From: Sphagnum compactum
Lineage: Eukaryota; Bryophyta; Sphagnopsida; Sphagnales
Direction: 5' to 3'
Assembly: GCA_965153455.1 (NCBI GenBank)
Contig: OZ234496.1
Span: 496,001 to 560,000, forward strand
Length of the DNA stretch: 64,000 nucleotides
Shown: positions 12,747-25,145 of the stretch, in pieces
Position numbering within the stretch: the stretch's first letter is position 1
Layout of the letters: each line of letters opens with the position of its first letter
The notes under the pieces: model-generated
The model's database searches: none
Told to the model about the DNA's origin: nothing
The model's input: the letters and a program-made list of their open reading frames with translations, nothing else
Position numbers and translations under genes: made by a program

Positions 12747-14329
12747 TATATTAAGATGAATTATATTATTTTTTTGAATATAATTATATTAAAATTATAT
12801 ATAATTTAAAAATTTTAAAAATTAGGAAAAAAAAAAAAAAAAAACCCATGTAACCACACCCAAGAAGAGACAATTTTGAGTTCTTCTTCTAGCACTGTAC
12901 ATTCTAGTCAATACTTAAAAGTGGCAGTGTAAGTCAATCATTTCTTAATAGCTAAAGGTTTAGGGTTTAGGTGCTTTTGGCACATGTCACAAAAGCCAAT
13001 TGGAATGTCAAAGAAAAACTCCTCCACCCCCCTTGTTGGGAAGCCAAATTTTGACAAGCTTTGGGAATCCAACATGTGTTATTAGCCTAGCTAGAGACAC
13101 ATGTGAAAGGAGGAAACATATAATAAAGTAATAATAAAAAAATGTTACTTTAAGGCTTTGATTGACTCTAGTCTTTCTTCTTGTGAAAACATTGACATGG
13201 TTGAAAGAAAGGGTGTGTTAGAAGGTGTTGTTGTTGGTGATCTAATAATAGTCTAGTCTTTTTTGTTTGCAAAACATTGACATGGTCTATTTAGGGTTGT
13301 TTTTTTTTGCATTGACTATTTATTTATTTTCTTTTTTTGTGCTTGAAAAAATGTTTTGAGGTGTTATATGTTTGTAGAGTGTTTGAGAAAGAACATGTCT
13401 ATTTTTATTTTTATTTTTTTAATTTGGGTGATATCTATGGATTTTTCCCTTCCATAGGTAAACTTTCACCGAGGGTCAACTTTTGACTTGGGTCAACTTT
13501 CAAATTGAACAAAATGAATAATTATTAATATTTTTCAAATTATTTTTCCAATATTCTGTTGCACATTCCCCCTTTTTTTTTTTACGGAGGAAAAAAAAAA
13601 AAAAACAATTCTCCAACATTTGCCACGTTTGCCTACAATATGAATGGGTGCTTAAGATTGTTATATTTTCATATTTTGAGTATTGCCAAATTTGGCTGAA
13701 TATACTTTAAAAATGGACCATCGTCACTTGAGCAAACATCACAAAATTGAAAAAAAATTAAAAATAAAATACTGGACATTTAAAGATTAACTATACAGCA
13801 TAGGGTGTTAAGAACCAAGTCTTTTAGGGTTTTCTGATCATCCATTGCACCACCACATAGATGGATGAAATCCACATAATACATCACACACAATCATAAC
13901 CCACTTGCCTATTGCTGTATTAAGAACCATATTTTCTTGTAGTCAAAGAATTGAGGTCTACAACCCAGGTTTTTCTTTTCAAAATTTTATGTTGAAAATT
14001 AGGGAAAAAATTCCCCAAAAAAATCAAAATTAGTGGAATTTACACTAGAAAAAAAAAAAGTTTCCAAAAAAATTTATTGGAAAAAAAATCATGTAATACA
14101 ACATTTAACTATTAATAACTTTCTCTATCAAGTTATGAACACTAGAAATTGGCATCTAAAATTTTGCAAATACACATATATAGCATATTCAAGTCTGGTT
14201 TTGATTGCAAAATATTAATTCCTTGTGCAAGCATATGTCACTCGAATAATAAATTGTCGGACCCACCAACCTCCTACAAACCTGACCTAATTCTTCCTGT
14301 TTTTTTTTTTTTTTGTGTGTGAAAATTTT

Positions 14330-14662
14330 GAAATTTTTTGTTATGAATTCAATGTGAGATATTTTTTTTTAGAACACCAAAATTAAAAAATTAAAAAGAA
14401 AATTGTCAGATTTCTTATACATGGTTCAAATAGGTAGGTACCCAAAAATATATATAAGGATGTTTCAAAAAACCCTCTAAAAAAAAACCAAAATCTTCCA
14501 AGATATTATTATAACTCTATAATAACTAATCTCAAGTTTCAACACAAGCCAAAATATCATCTTTCCAAAAATCCTCATATAAAAAAAAATAGACCTATTA
14601 TTATTAATATTACCTATGGGCCTATAAAAATCCCTCAGGCTACTATACTCTATAAGGAATCT
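14330..14662 (+). repeat. Dispersed repeat family R2, copy 1
   Basis: The segment is shared with 23,615-24,150 and 33,525-33,775 in the same orientation. Diagnostic words include AGAACACCAAAATTA, AAATAGGTAGGTA, AAGATATTATAACTCTAT (variants), CAAAATATCATC, AATAGACCTATTATTA and GCTACTATACTCTATAA. No coding capacity is seen. It looks like a fragment of a non-autonomous element. Confidence 0.75.
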
Positions 14663-14671
14663 ACACACACA

Positions 14672-14705
<34 letters not shown>
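14662..14705. repeat. (CA)n microsatellite
   Basis: The tract sits at the end of R2 copy 1, where copies 2 and 3 read on without it. It therefore probably arose within this copy. Confidence 0.85.
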
Positions 14706-14708
<3 letters not shown>

Positions 14709-15074
14709 GTCCCAAAGAGGAAAGTGTACACATTTTTAGGGTAAAAAAGGCAAGTCCCAACTTCTAAAGGAACCTACTTACCTACACAATTCTACTATTG
14801 AGGTCAATGCAAAACAACATTTCAATTGTGGTGTGGTGCCCCTTGTGTCTAGAAACTCCCAGAGTTTAGGTCAATGCCAATAACCTCAAATTTGAGGGCT
14901 CTCATGAGAGTGAGTGCTCTTGGGACCCTCATGTTGTGTCCATATTACCTTATTATTATTATTATGGTGCACTTGTGCATTATGGAATCTACTACATATC
15001 ACCTCCAACCAAAATTGGTGCTATTTATTCATCAATCTCCTCAAGGATCCTCTCCACTGAGCCTAGTTGCAAAA

Positions 15075-15279
15075 ATCTGGAACTAAAATTCTCAAGTGTC
15101 CCACACCAGGCACTTTCCAGAATTCAACAAAGCTTGTGAATCAAATTTTTTTTCTGTTTCTTCTTCTTCTGGTTCTTGGGTGTTTGGGGTTTTGTAAGTG
15201 GAAGTTTTTTAGTTGTGTTTTGGGTAGTAGAGATCAGAAGAGGAATTATTTTTACAATTTTGAAGTCAAGCTGCAGGCA

Positions 15280-15326
<47 letters not shown>

Positions 15327-18300
15327 ACAACTACAAGACTGAAAACAGAGGAAACCAAACTTTTCAAAATGGGGAGCTTTGGTGTGCCATTACATGCAGA
15401 GAGATGGAGTTTGCAAGGCAAAAATGCTCTTGTCACTGTGGGGATCGGGTACAAGATCTTCTCTCAAATTAAGCTTCTCTAGTTCTTCTTGATTCTTTTC
15501 CCCCTTTCTGTTCTGTAGTTAATTGTCAAATCTCCCACGGAGTTTGATCGGACATTCCTTTTCCTCCAACCTCCTCTTTCTGTGCAACAACCAGTCTCCG
15601 ACCAACATCTGATATAAATAAAATTTCATCACAAACAAACTGTGTCCTTGTCACAATAGACTTATCCTCAGATAGTTGCTGACTTCACGCATAACTCTAA
15701 TGTAATGATTCTTCTGGTAATTGTTGTTGTCCAGGCTGGAAAGTGGAAGGCTGTGTGTGTGACATGGGTAACCATCAAGATCATGTTGAGCTTTTCCGCA
15801 AAGTGGATGCTCATTTTCGAGGAAAGCTAGATATCTTGGTAAGCTGATGGAATCTGTCATTTGCAACAACCATCCTTCCAGTTGTGAATTTTCATTGAGT
15901 TTCGTGATGTAGCTCAAGATGTTCAACAAAGATTTTGGTCACAATTAGCAGCGTATAATCCTCATCAGAAGAGTATGTCATGTAATGTGATCAAGAAAAT
16001 GACATAATCTGCCACCCCACACCTTAGTTATTTTTCTTTTCAACTTCTGGCGATTGAAACTATCAAGAATCAATTCATTTTCACAATGTTCATTTCTAAT
16101 TTCACTTCTTGGAGAAATTTTGCTTGTAAAAGAAAGAGGTCTGCATCGTACACTCCCAGTTTTGAAATACATAGATTAGTTGTGTGGAGACTTGAATGGA
16201 GTCTGGATGTGAAATGACGAATGCCGAAACATTTGAAACCAACAAAGCATATGCAAAATGCAATCCGAACATTGAGCTCATGGATCATGATTTCTGCAAC
16301 AACTTCCATTGAATTCCAATTTCTGATGCAAATTCTTTTGCTTATGCAGATCAATGGCACAGTGGGTTACAATATGCTCAAGTCCATGCTCGAATACAAC
16401 CAAGAAGAAATTCAGACAGGAATGTCAGCCAATTTTGAGTCTGCATTTCACACATGCCAGCTCGCTTACCCACTTCTGAAAGCATCAGGCAATGGAAGTA
16501 TTGTAAATGTGTCATCGTTGTCAGGTACTGTTGCATGTTGGCCTGGTGTTCTCTATGGTGGAATGCAAGGTATGGTTGAGGTCATCATCATCACATGTTC
16601 ACCTCTTGTATGTATTTACACCTGGAGACAAATGGGGTTTTCAATGAATTTCTGGATAGAATGGACGATGGTGGATGAATTTCATCCTTTACGAAAGAAT
16701 TTCCACAACAAATTTCATCTACTAGGAATGGAATTCCCACAAAAAAAAATGGGTTTGTTCCATTTCTTGGTAGAAAAGATGAGGGTAGATGAATTTCACC
16801 CCTTATGGATGCTTTGTTGGTAATGATGAATGAATTTCATCTATTACGAATGGAAATAACATAAATGCAAAAGCTGGAATATTTCAGGAGCAGTTGAATA
16901 TAATAATTTTTGGAAAATTTGGACCACAATTACCTACAAAATTGGAGACAAGAAAACGAAGCTAATCATACTATGGTTTTTGAAGGTTTTACTTATTTGA
17001 TGTTGTCTTTGCTTGTATAAATAGCTGATCGTGTTGATGTGGGCAAATGAGCTTTTCCTTGTAGTTTGTGTGAGATGGTATATATAGGAGGATAAGATTT
17101 CTCAATTGGGTCAAAAATTACTCAACATTCCCTTTTTCAAAATTTAAGTTTGTTTTCACAAGTTTGCAATAATACAATCTCCTCGTATTGTTTGCAAATA
17201 GAATACAAACCTCCAAGCAGAGATTTTTCATTTGGTTCATGCATGGAGGATTAACGTTGTATTGGGTCTGTGTTTGTTTGGCCAGCTGCATTGCAACAGA
17301 TAACAAAATGCCTTGCATGTGACTGGGCAAAAGACCATATTCGAGTCAATTGCATCGCTCCTTTTTGGACAAGAATTCCTGTCAAATTTGCACAACAGGT
17401 GAGGCAACAACAAAGACTATCCCTGCATTGTGTTGTCTATTTCCCCCAGACAAGGAATGGAAATGATGGGCTAATATGAATTGAGTGATTGTCTTCTCTT
17501 TTCAGCCTGTTTGGTTGAATGCTTGAATTCTCTAGTAAGGTAATCCTCATGTATTTTGGTTAAATCTGTGGATTTGTTGTGGCAGATGTTAAGCAATCCG
17601 GAATTTGTAGCTGACCTCGAGGACTGTATACCACTCAAGCGCGTGGCAGAAACTCATGAGATAACGGGTGTGATTGCATTTCTATGCATGCCTGCTTCTT
17701 CATTTACAACTGGACAAACCATTTGTATTGATGGTGGCTTGACTGCACACGGCTTCACACCAAAATCATTTCTTGGTGCTTGAAATTTTTGGGTGCTAAG
17801 TGAATGTTTTCTGAAGAAGGCCAACAACAATAATTAATCTTCCCAAACTTTTTGGCTTTGTGGTCATTATGTTAATGGACCATCAAGTTTCTAAATTAGC
17901 ACTTGACTTTCTAGCAATGAAAGAAATTCATTATATTTGAGACACCCATTTGCAATAGAGAGTTGTTACATGGTGACAAATGCAGAATTTGGACTCCAGA
18001 TAATTTTGCATGTTGGAAGTGTCTCTTGTTGATGCAATTAGAGTAAGTAAAAAGGTCGCAGTTGTGGTTCAGTATAGAAGCCTATGCCTAGTATCAACTC
18101 GGTACCAAGTAGCCTGGTAGGCTAGCATGACATGAGGCAATACCAGCCTTGTACAAATACCAGGCTTGTAGGAACCTGAGGTTGAATTTGAGTATTTTAT
18201 TGTAGACTCTTTTTTGGTAAGTCTTGCTCGAATGATTTCTACATCACTCATCTATGAAGCAAGGTAGTTTGTTTTGTTTTGTTTGTTACATCAACGTCTT

Positions 18301-19960
18301 GTAAATCACGAAGTTTCATGCCACATTTTTTGTATTTTTGGAACGCTCTCAATGAATAGGGGTGCACCAACTTGGTTTGGGATTGTTTGGAGTTACAGTG
18401 TGGAAGCCATTGATTATTGAATCATTTTTTCAATCAAAACCAAACGAATTGAAACATAAAACCATATTGGAATTTGGGTGTTTTCTTTCTCTTTCTTGGT
18501 GTTGTTGGAAAACATTTAGCAAGTCAAATTTTAATAGAGTTTATTTCACAATTTTCAGAGTTGAAGTGTGGAAGACATTAGTTTTGGAGTGGATTTTGTT
18601 TTGAAAATTTAAACAAATTGCAAGAATTGAGTTTGGGAGGAAAAATTAGTTGAACCCTCAATGTGTTCACATTTCTGAATTTAAAGAATTTTACCTTTGA
18701 AAATGTGAAAAATAAAAAATGTGTTCATGTGGAAAACAAACGAGTAAAAGACCAAAATGATGTGTTTTTATTATATAGTTATGGGATCTATGTTTTTTTT
18801 CTCAAAATATCTACCCACATTTATGTATTTTCTATGTATATTTATTATGACATAACCATCTTTCTTACTATGGATTGTACACATTCACAAAATATACAGA
18901 AGCCTTTGAACAATTTTTCAAGTGTCTATTTTATATAACTTTGAATTTTTTATAACAAGTTTTATTCCCTTCAAATGAACGTGTTTCCAAAGGCTCTAAA
19001 CATTCACTTATATTAAACAAAAAACCAAACAAAGAAGTTTTAAAACTTTACACCTTGCATGACTCATTTTCATGTGAATCAACATGCATATTAATTTGTG
19101 TCATGATTTTTTTAGTGAATCTACATTTTTGAACCATACACATTAATTTGTTTTTAGTGAATCTACATTTTTGAACCATACACATTAATTTGTTTTTAAT
19201 GAATCTACATTTTTGAACCATGGAACATTAATTGAAGTAATGATTACTTGATGATAATTCACCAAACCTTTATTAAATTATGAAACTTCACCACTTAATA
19301 ATTACATATTTAACCCCTAAGATAATTACATAATTATCAAATTATTTACACCAAGTTACATCCACATGTGGACCAATGGCACATGTTACACTAGTCTTAA
19401 TTATTGTATGAAAATATTTGTGATTAGATGATTTTATAAATATGTGAAGTAATCCATGCACACACTTGGATACAATTGTGTATTTTTATGTAGAGTAGGT
19501 GGAACAAAACTTGTCTTGTTTTGTAAGATATGTTTGGAATTGTTCCTATGTACATCTAATAAGGGTAGAAACTTAAAACCAATGTTGGGTGGTTTTTCAA
19601 TTTTACAATTATCCTTTGATTTTGGTTTAAAAAGGAGATTGAAATTATCTTGGTTCCAATGCCACACATAAATGGAATAAAAATTTTGATTATTTGTTTT
19701 TAAAAAATTCCAATTTTGAAAATTAGACCTAATTTTGGTCCTAGTTTTTATTTACCCAAAATTGAACTACCACTTAACCCTACCACTTAAAACTTGTATT
19801 TCAATTCTAGTTCCACACATAAATAGAACCCCAAGTTTGGTTGTTAAGAAAAAAAATATGGTTTCAATTCTAAAAACTAGACCCAATTCCAATTCAATTT
19901 GTATTAATCAAAGTTATTTGTTCGGTAATTGCACTATAGTTTTAAATGTGTTTCATATAC
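15075..19960. repeat. Right arm of the ~5-kb inverted duplication
   Basis: This is the reverse-complement partner of 1,090-6,040. It includes the mirrored GA microsatellite at 15,279-15,322, all SDR exons and a long 3' flank. Apart from the 104-bp exon-2 deletion the genic part is nearly identical to the left arm. The distal part (about 18,300-19,960) is clearly more diverged, with many substitutions and small indels. Confidence 0.85.
15369..17783 (+). pseudogene. Tropinone-reductase-like SDR, right copy, frameshifted by deletion
   Basis: Exons matching the left copy are 15369-15448, 15735-15838, 16350-16569, 17286-17398 and 17586-17783. Exons 1, 3, 4 and 5 have exactly the lengths of the left copy (80, 220, 113, 198 nt). 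Exon 2 is 104 nt instead of 208. The missing 104 nt would encode most of the first beta-alpha-beta unit of the Rossmann fold. Because 104 is not a multiple of three, the frame is lost and a stop follows soon after the junction. The left copy has the 8-bp word CAGGCTGG at both ends of the missing piece, while this copy has it once, as expected for deletion between short direct repeats. The TVGIG, INGTVG and YGGMQ changes are present here too. Confidence 0.85.
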
Positions 19961-20154
19961 AGTAATTTATATGCATTGTATTTATTCACGTAGTCAACTA
20001 TGTTGGATTTTTTTGAAGAGTTACATCGTAGACTCTACAACCATAAGATATTAATACGATGCTTTCAATAGGAACAAACAAATAATAATGTAAATTGCCA
20101 CATTCATGTAGGATCACTCATCACAAATTTTGCATAAATGTGTGATGGAGGAGG

Positions 20155-20297
20155 TAGCTGCATCATTTGCAAATAGGTGATGTTTTAGAGTGACAATTAT
20201 AGTCCCTTCTTAGTTTCGTAGTGCTTCAAGCTCAAAACTAGAACAAGGACTATAATTGACACTCTAAAACATGGTTTATTTGTAAGTGATGTAGCTA
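20155..20297. repeat. Long foldback, ~60-nt arms, MIRNA- or MITE-like
   Basis: The central arms at 20,182-20,205 and 20,247-20,270 are reverse complements over 24 nt with one mismatch (GTTTTAGAGTG then CAATTATAGTCC). Pairing continues inward into the loop, with a TTAGTTT against AAACTA match. It also continues outward for about 25 nt (TAGCTGCATCATTTGCAAATA against its near complement). The result is a single hairpin of about 143 nt with a small terminal loop. Confidence 0.75.
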
Positions 20298-21820
20298 TTG
20301 TGACAAGTTTTATGAACTAGTCTTATGTACTAAATGGAGGGTGAAAAAAAAATGGAAGGTTTGTAAATGGATGTGTTCATAAGGGGAGGAAATGTTGTTA
20401 ATGTGCGTAAGGAGTAATCTTTTGTTTTAGCTTAGGGAAATGCAATTGGAAGGGATTATGGATATGAACCCACTATGTATGTGTATAGAGAGTGTAGATA
20501 ATCCAACACGTTTTGAAATCCATTAATTTTCTCCCTAAAGAACATTATGGGGTTAAAATGTCTGGGCGATTTTAATTTTTATTGTTTTCTTCTTCCTTGT
20601 ATTCCTTTCTCACCCTATTGATGTTGGGCTGGTCACAATAAAGAGCCAATTAGGTTAGGGATTGAACCCTTTCTAAGGACTACATTCAACATGTCACCTT
20701 TTTGCATTGGTTTAAAATACCTAATCTAATAGTTTTTCATACAATTTTTTAAATCGGATATCAATATTCAAAACACATATGACCCATATTATAATAAACA
20801 TATTATTTTATTACATCAATCCTTACATTAAAATCAAATTTGCAACTTTGCTTTTAATTATGATCATAAATTTGTAACTATATTAATCATTAACCTGACA
20901 TTTGAACATCATAATCCAATATAAAATCACCACACAAAATTCAAAAGGATTTTTGAATGGTTAAACACATGTGACTTTTTTATGAAGCATATTAACATTT
21001 ACAATAAATTTGAAAACATTTAGTGAAGGTTTGAATAATGAAAAATACATCCAAATTTTTAAATGTGTTGCAAAACACTATTTAACAAGTGGTTTTTGTA
21101 TGTAAAAGGACTCTTCCAACATAATGAAATGACTCCAAATTCATGGGATTAAAATTTTTAAATAAACATACATAATTTTAAAATTTGGACAAAAAATTCA
21201 TTATATACAATTATTGGTGGTTCTTCAAAGTAGTGGAAGTACACAATCTTTTATATTCAACAATTGCTTTGGCTCCTTTTATTGTGCCTACATCTTGTTT
21301 GTAAATGTTGACATGCTTTTATCATTTACACAATTCTAAATTTCCTTATCATGTCAAAAGGTTTAAACAAAAAAATGATTTCATTTTTTATTTCATTAAT
21401 GAAAAAATGATTAGCAACATTCTTTACCTTCAACTCCCCTTTGAAAAATTACTTCAGAGCTCCATTGCAATCAACATTTGTTAGGTGTGCACACTAGTGG
21501 TTGGAAGGTGAAGTTGCATAGATCAACTCGTTCTTTTTTTTATGTGTTATTTTTTTACTATTTGTTACACATAAAATTGCAAGGAATTTGCAATTCATAC
21601 ACACTCTGGATGTGCATTCATGCAACAAACAAAATTTCAGATGTTCCTTGTAAGTGTTGTTGTCCCCTTCATGTGAATTACACCCCTTGCTTGTTCAACT
21701 ATTGATGAATTAGATTTTGCAAGGTGGCACATACACGTTAAAATGGCAAGAAACTCATTGAACATCATACTTATTGGCGTTATAGGTTCGTTAGAAAGTT
21801 GCACAAAATATAGTATTTCA

Positions 21821-21973
21821 CGGGTTCATGTTTTTTGCACATAAATGTTGTACATTGAAAACATGTGTGATGCATGTATAGGTTAACTGAAATATTTTCA
21901 ACCACTTGAAAATATTTCATCCTATTTATATGTGCATCATACGTGTTTTAGATGTAAAAAACGAACTCATGAA
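21821..21973. repeat. Foldback, ~65-75-nt imperfect arms, 6-nt loop
   Basis: TGAAATATTTTCA and TGAAAATATTTCA flank the loop ACCACT at about 21,901-21,906. Pairing extends outward through GTGTGATGCAT / ATGCATCATAC-type blocks and ends with TTCATGTTTTTTGCAC against GTAAAAAACGAACTCATG. There are several mismatches and one arm carries a bulge of about 15 nt. It resembles a decayed MITE more than a clean MIRNA stem. Confidence 0.6.
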
Positions 21974-23534
21974 AAAATGATTTTTACACGATTTCCATTA
22001 TCAAATTGTGGGATGAAAAGTTTGTAATATGATACCTTGCAATAATCTTTTCTTTTGAAGGTAATATATTACTTGAATGGACTCACAAAAGGGTAGATGT
22101 GATCATCAACTTGCCACAATGTTTTGTTCAAAATCCTCTTTTTTGTTCCAATATGAATATGTGAGCTTTTTGACCATAACAATAGCCAATAGATCTCTTT
22201 GAAGCATGATGTAAGGTATGTGATAGACATTAATTATGTGTTACATGATGTTTAGTTGTTTGTTGGCTCTACCCATAAAGAAAAAAACTACATGTGTGCA
22301 ATATTTAGGGATAACATTTTGGTTCAATGCATAGCCAATGTGGAGATGATAGTTGTCTTTAGGATGTTACAAGGTGTTATTATGACATGGATGTAACTTA
22401 AATTTTTATTTGCATGCCCATCCTCTTCAAAGGGAAAAAAATTGAAACCCATCTCTTAACAAATCTATTTTAAATAAGGTAGGGTTGTTAAAAAAATTAT
22501 TTTCCGATATTCACATGTTTTTCTTGAAGTTATACAAAATGAAAAACCTAGATAGCCTATGGAATTGACAACCAATTTTAGAAATCAATATTTCAAATAT
22601 TGAAGTTTTGGATATTGTGTTTTTCAACCTTGAGTTTTCATATTTTCAATATTCAGTTTGATTTTTAAATTGAATTTTCAAATTAATATTTTTGATTTCT
22701 TAAACTCCCTATCATTATATTTCCTATGGTAATTCGCATATAATTCCTCTTGTTTTTCATGCATTACTAATTTGGTCAATTGTTGCAACTCATAGGTGAA
22801 CTTTTGGATTTTTTGGTCCTTCGTTTATTTAGGAATTCATTTGTAAATTGTTGATGTTGCAAGTCATTACTAGGTTTTTGCAATTTTTAAAAAACATTAT
22901 TGTTTTTTCTAAAACAATTATTGTAAAATATTTGTTGCATTAGTGCTACTTGTCCCTAGTCCAACTCCCCAATCAAACCCTTTTAATCCAAATTTGGAAT
23001 GTTATTTCTAAAACTTTTTTCTTTTTTTTTTCCCCCTCTAACATTCATGTGGTTGAATTTAATTTTTAATTTTTGGATTACGCTTTGTTTGATATTTTGT
23101 TCATATGCAACTACTTGGAATTTCGATCAACAAAAAATTAGTTTTTCAATTTGTAGAATTTAATCATCTTTCATTTAAATTTAATTGGTGGTTATGGTTC
23201 TTTTTTTCTTTAATTGGCTAATTAGAGACATTTAGTTGAAAGTATTGTCGAATGAATGTATTTCTCTAAAGTTCACAAACACAATAATTGGCCACATATA
23301 ACTTGAATGAAGTGAAATTTGAATTTCATTAAAATGAAATGGTATAAATCTCACAACTTGATCATTTTTTTATCAAACAATTTAGTTGACACTCCAGGGA
23401 AGGGAAGGGGGGGGTTGTTCCCAAGATGTTCACTTATGGTTCCCAAAATGTTAATAAAGTTCCCAATGTGTTCCTTAGGAGATGTTCCCAATAGCAACAT
23501 TTCACCATTATGTCCCTTGTACCAGACCCAACAA

Positions 23535-24150
23535 ACAAGGGGTGTGTCACATTGTGGCCTTGCCATTTTACATTTAAAAAAATATCTTAAAAAAAGCAAA
23601 AGAAGAATTATGATTTTTTTTGTTTACGAATTCAATGATGTTTTTTTTAGAACACCAAAATTAGAAAATTAAAAAGAAAATTGTCAGATTTCTTATGCAT
23701 GGTTCAAATAGGTAGGTAGCCAAACAAAATATAAGGATGTTTAATTTTTTTCCTTTCATATTTTTAATAGCCAAATTTGGCTAAATCAGCTTGTCGCTGA
23801 TCACCACCTCATCTACAGCAAGCCACACACACAAGAAGGGGTAAGTCACATTGTGGCCTTGCCATTTACATTAAAAATTGTATCTTAAGGCAAACAAAGA
23901 ATTACGGAAACTCAAATATTATTTCACAATGCAAAATTTTAAGCTTCAAAAAATCCTCTAAAAGAAACCAAAATCATTAAAGATATTATAACTCTATTAT
24001 AACTAATCTCGAAGCCAAAATATTATCTTTAAAAAATCCTCAATATAAAAATAAATAGACCTATTATTTATTACCTAGTAGGGGCCTATAAAAATCCCTT
24101 AAGCTACTATACTCTATAATGAATCTAAACACGATAATCCTTGCCTTTGT
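23535..24150 (+). repeat. Dispersed repeat family R2, copy 2, with internal duplication
   Basis: This copy is interrupted near 23,745. The words CACATTGTGGCCTTGCCATT, a 'tatctta' block and GAATTA occur twice, at about 23,548-23,612 and 23,850-23,905. A segment of about 300 bp was therefore duplicated or inserted inside the element. The remainder follows copies 1 and 3 through GCTACTATACTCTATAAT. Confidence 0.7.
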
Positions 24151-24339
24151 AGGCGACCCCAACAAAGGCCACTTTATACTATGGACAAAAACAAGCTTGG
24201 AATCAAACAAAATGGGAGAGCAAGCACATACTATATAACTATGTAAATTCATGGCATTCCTTAAGCCCCGAGGAGCTTGCATCATGACTTGTCCTCAATT
24301 CGGCTAAACACTTTTCGGTTGTACCATACACATGAAAAT

Positions 24340-24472
24340 GGACTCCGAAAGTGGAATAAAGTGCAATAGCCATAATTTGATTTTCCTTGATTGCTTCTTC
24401 ATATGTCATACACATGTGCTTAACTTGACACCCGAAAGTGGAATAACCGTATATAGCCATAATTTTATTTGC
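24340..24472. repeat. Short 86-bp direct duplication
   Basis: CCGAAAGTGGAATAA followed by ATAGCCATAATTT occurs at about 24,345 and again at about 24,431. It makes a short, apparently repetitive open stretch on the minus strand that I do not regard as a gene. Confidence 0.6.
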
Positions 24473-24741
24473 TTTTGAATGGTTCATGTTATATCATGCA
24501 CCACCATAGTAATCATGCACTTTTAGCATCATCTCATATTCTTCCATTTTGTCCCAATCCTTTCAGTCTCCTTTGGGTGTCTTCTTTCTTTTGCGACAAT
24601 TTTTTTTTCTTAGTTGCCAAAATTCATTTTAAAACAAATATGAAATTTTGTGTGGCTAAATATTTGAATTTCCATAATTCTTCTTTTGCCTTTGAAGATA
24701 CTTTTTAATGTAAATGGCAAAGGCCACTATGTGACACGCCC

Positions 24742-25145
24742 TTGTTCCATTTCATTTAATCTCACATCCAATTGTTCCATTTCATTTAATCTTACATCCA
24801 TTCGTCCCATTTCATTTAATCTTACATCCATTCGTCCCATTTCATTTAATCTTACATCCATTCGTCCCATTTCATTTAATCTTTCATCCATTTGTTATAT
24901 TTCATTAAATCTTACATCCATTCATCCCATTTCATTTAATTTTACATCCATTCATCCCATTTCATTTAATCTTTCATCCATTTGTTCCATTTCATTTAAT
25001 CTTACATCCATTCGTCCCATTTCATTTAATCTCACATCCATTCATCCCATTTCATTTAATCTTTCATCCATTTGTTCCATTTCATTTAATCTTTACATCC
25101 ATTCGTCCCATTTCATTTAATCTTTCATCCATTTGTTCCATTTTA
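24742..25145. repeat. 30-bp minisatellite, about 13 units
   Basis: The unit is close to CCATTTCATTTAATCTTACA plus TCCATTCGTC. Units vary mainly at TTACATCC/TTTCATCC and CGTCCC/TGTTCC/CATCCC. Two variants partly alternate (TTACATCCATTCGTC and TTTCATCCATTTGTT), suggesting a higher-order period. One unit near 25,090 carries a single inserted base. Because 30 is divisible by three the array stays open in one frame, but it has no sign of being a gene. Confidence 0.95.

Larger units (their letters stand above)
6041..15074. other. AT-rich spacer between the inverted-repeat arms, no gene recognised
   Basis: About 9 kb separates the two arms. Stop codons are frequent in all frames and the longest open stretches (60-139 codons) show no recognisable domain or splice pattern. 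Contents I can name are listed separately: a short hairpin at 6,411, a 120-bp tandem repeat at 6,680, a degenerate repeat at 10,080, a G-run at 11,041, a T-run at 11,687 and a dispersed repeat at 14,330. Between about 7,050 and 10,080 I see nothing I can support. Confidence 0.6.
19961..23534. other. AT-rich intergenic DNA with two foldbacks
   Basis: I recognise no gene. Open stretches are short and have no domain signal. The only structures I can support are the foldbacks at 20,155-20,297 and 21,821-21,973. Confidence 0.6.

Noticed and set aside
16221-16823. 200-codon plus-strand stretch as an independent gene
   Set aside because: It is exon 3 of the right SDR copy read through into both flanking introns; the splice sites and the left-arm copy show the true limits.
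24686-25120. 144-codon open stretch with a repeated SFNLTSI motif
   Set aside because: This is the direct translation of the 30-bp minisatellite; the unit length is a multiple of three, which keeps the frame open. No gene context.
24742-25145. CRISPR-like array
   Set aside because: The units are contiguous without unique spacers, and the DNA is plant nuclear sequence. It is a minisatellite.
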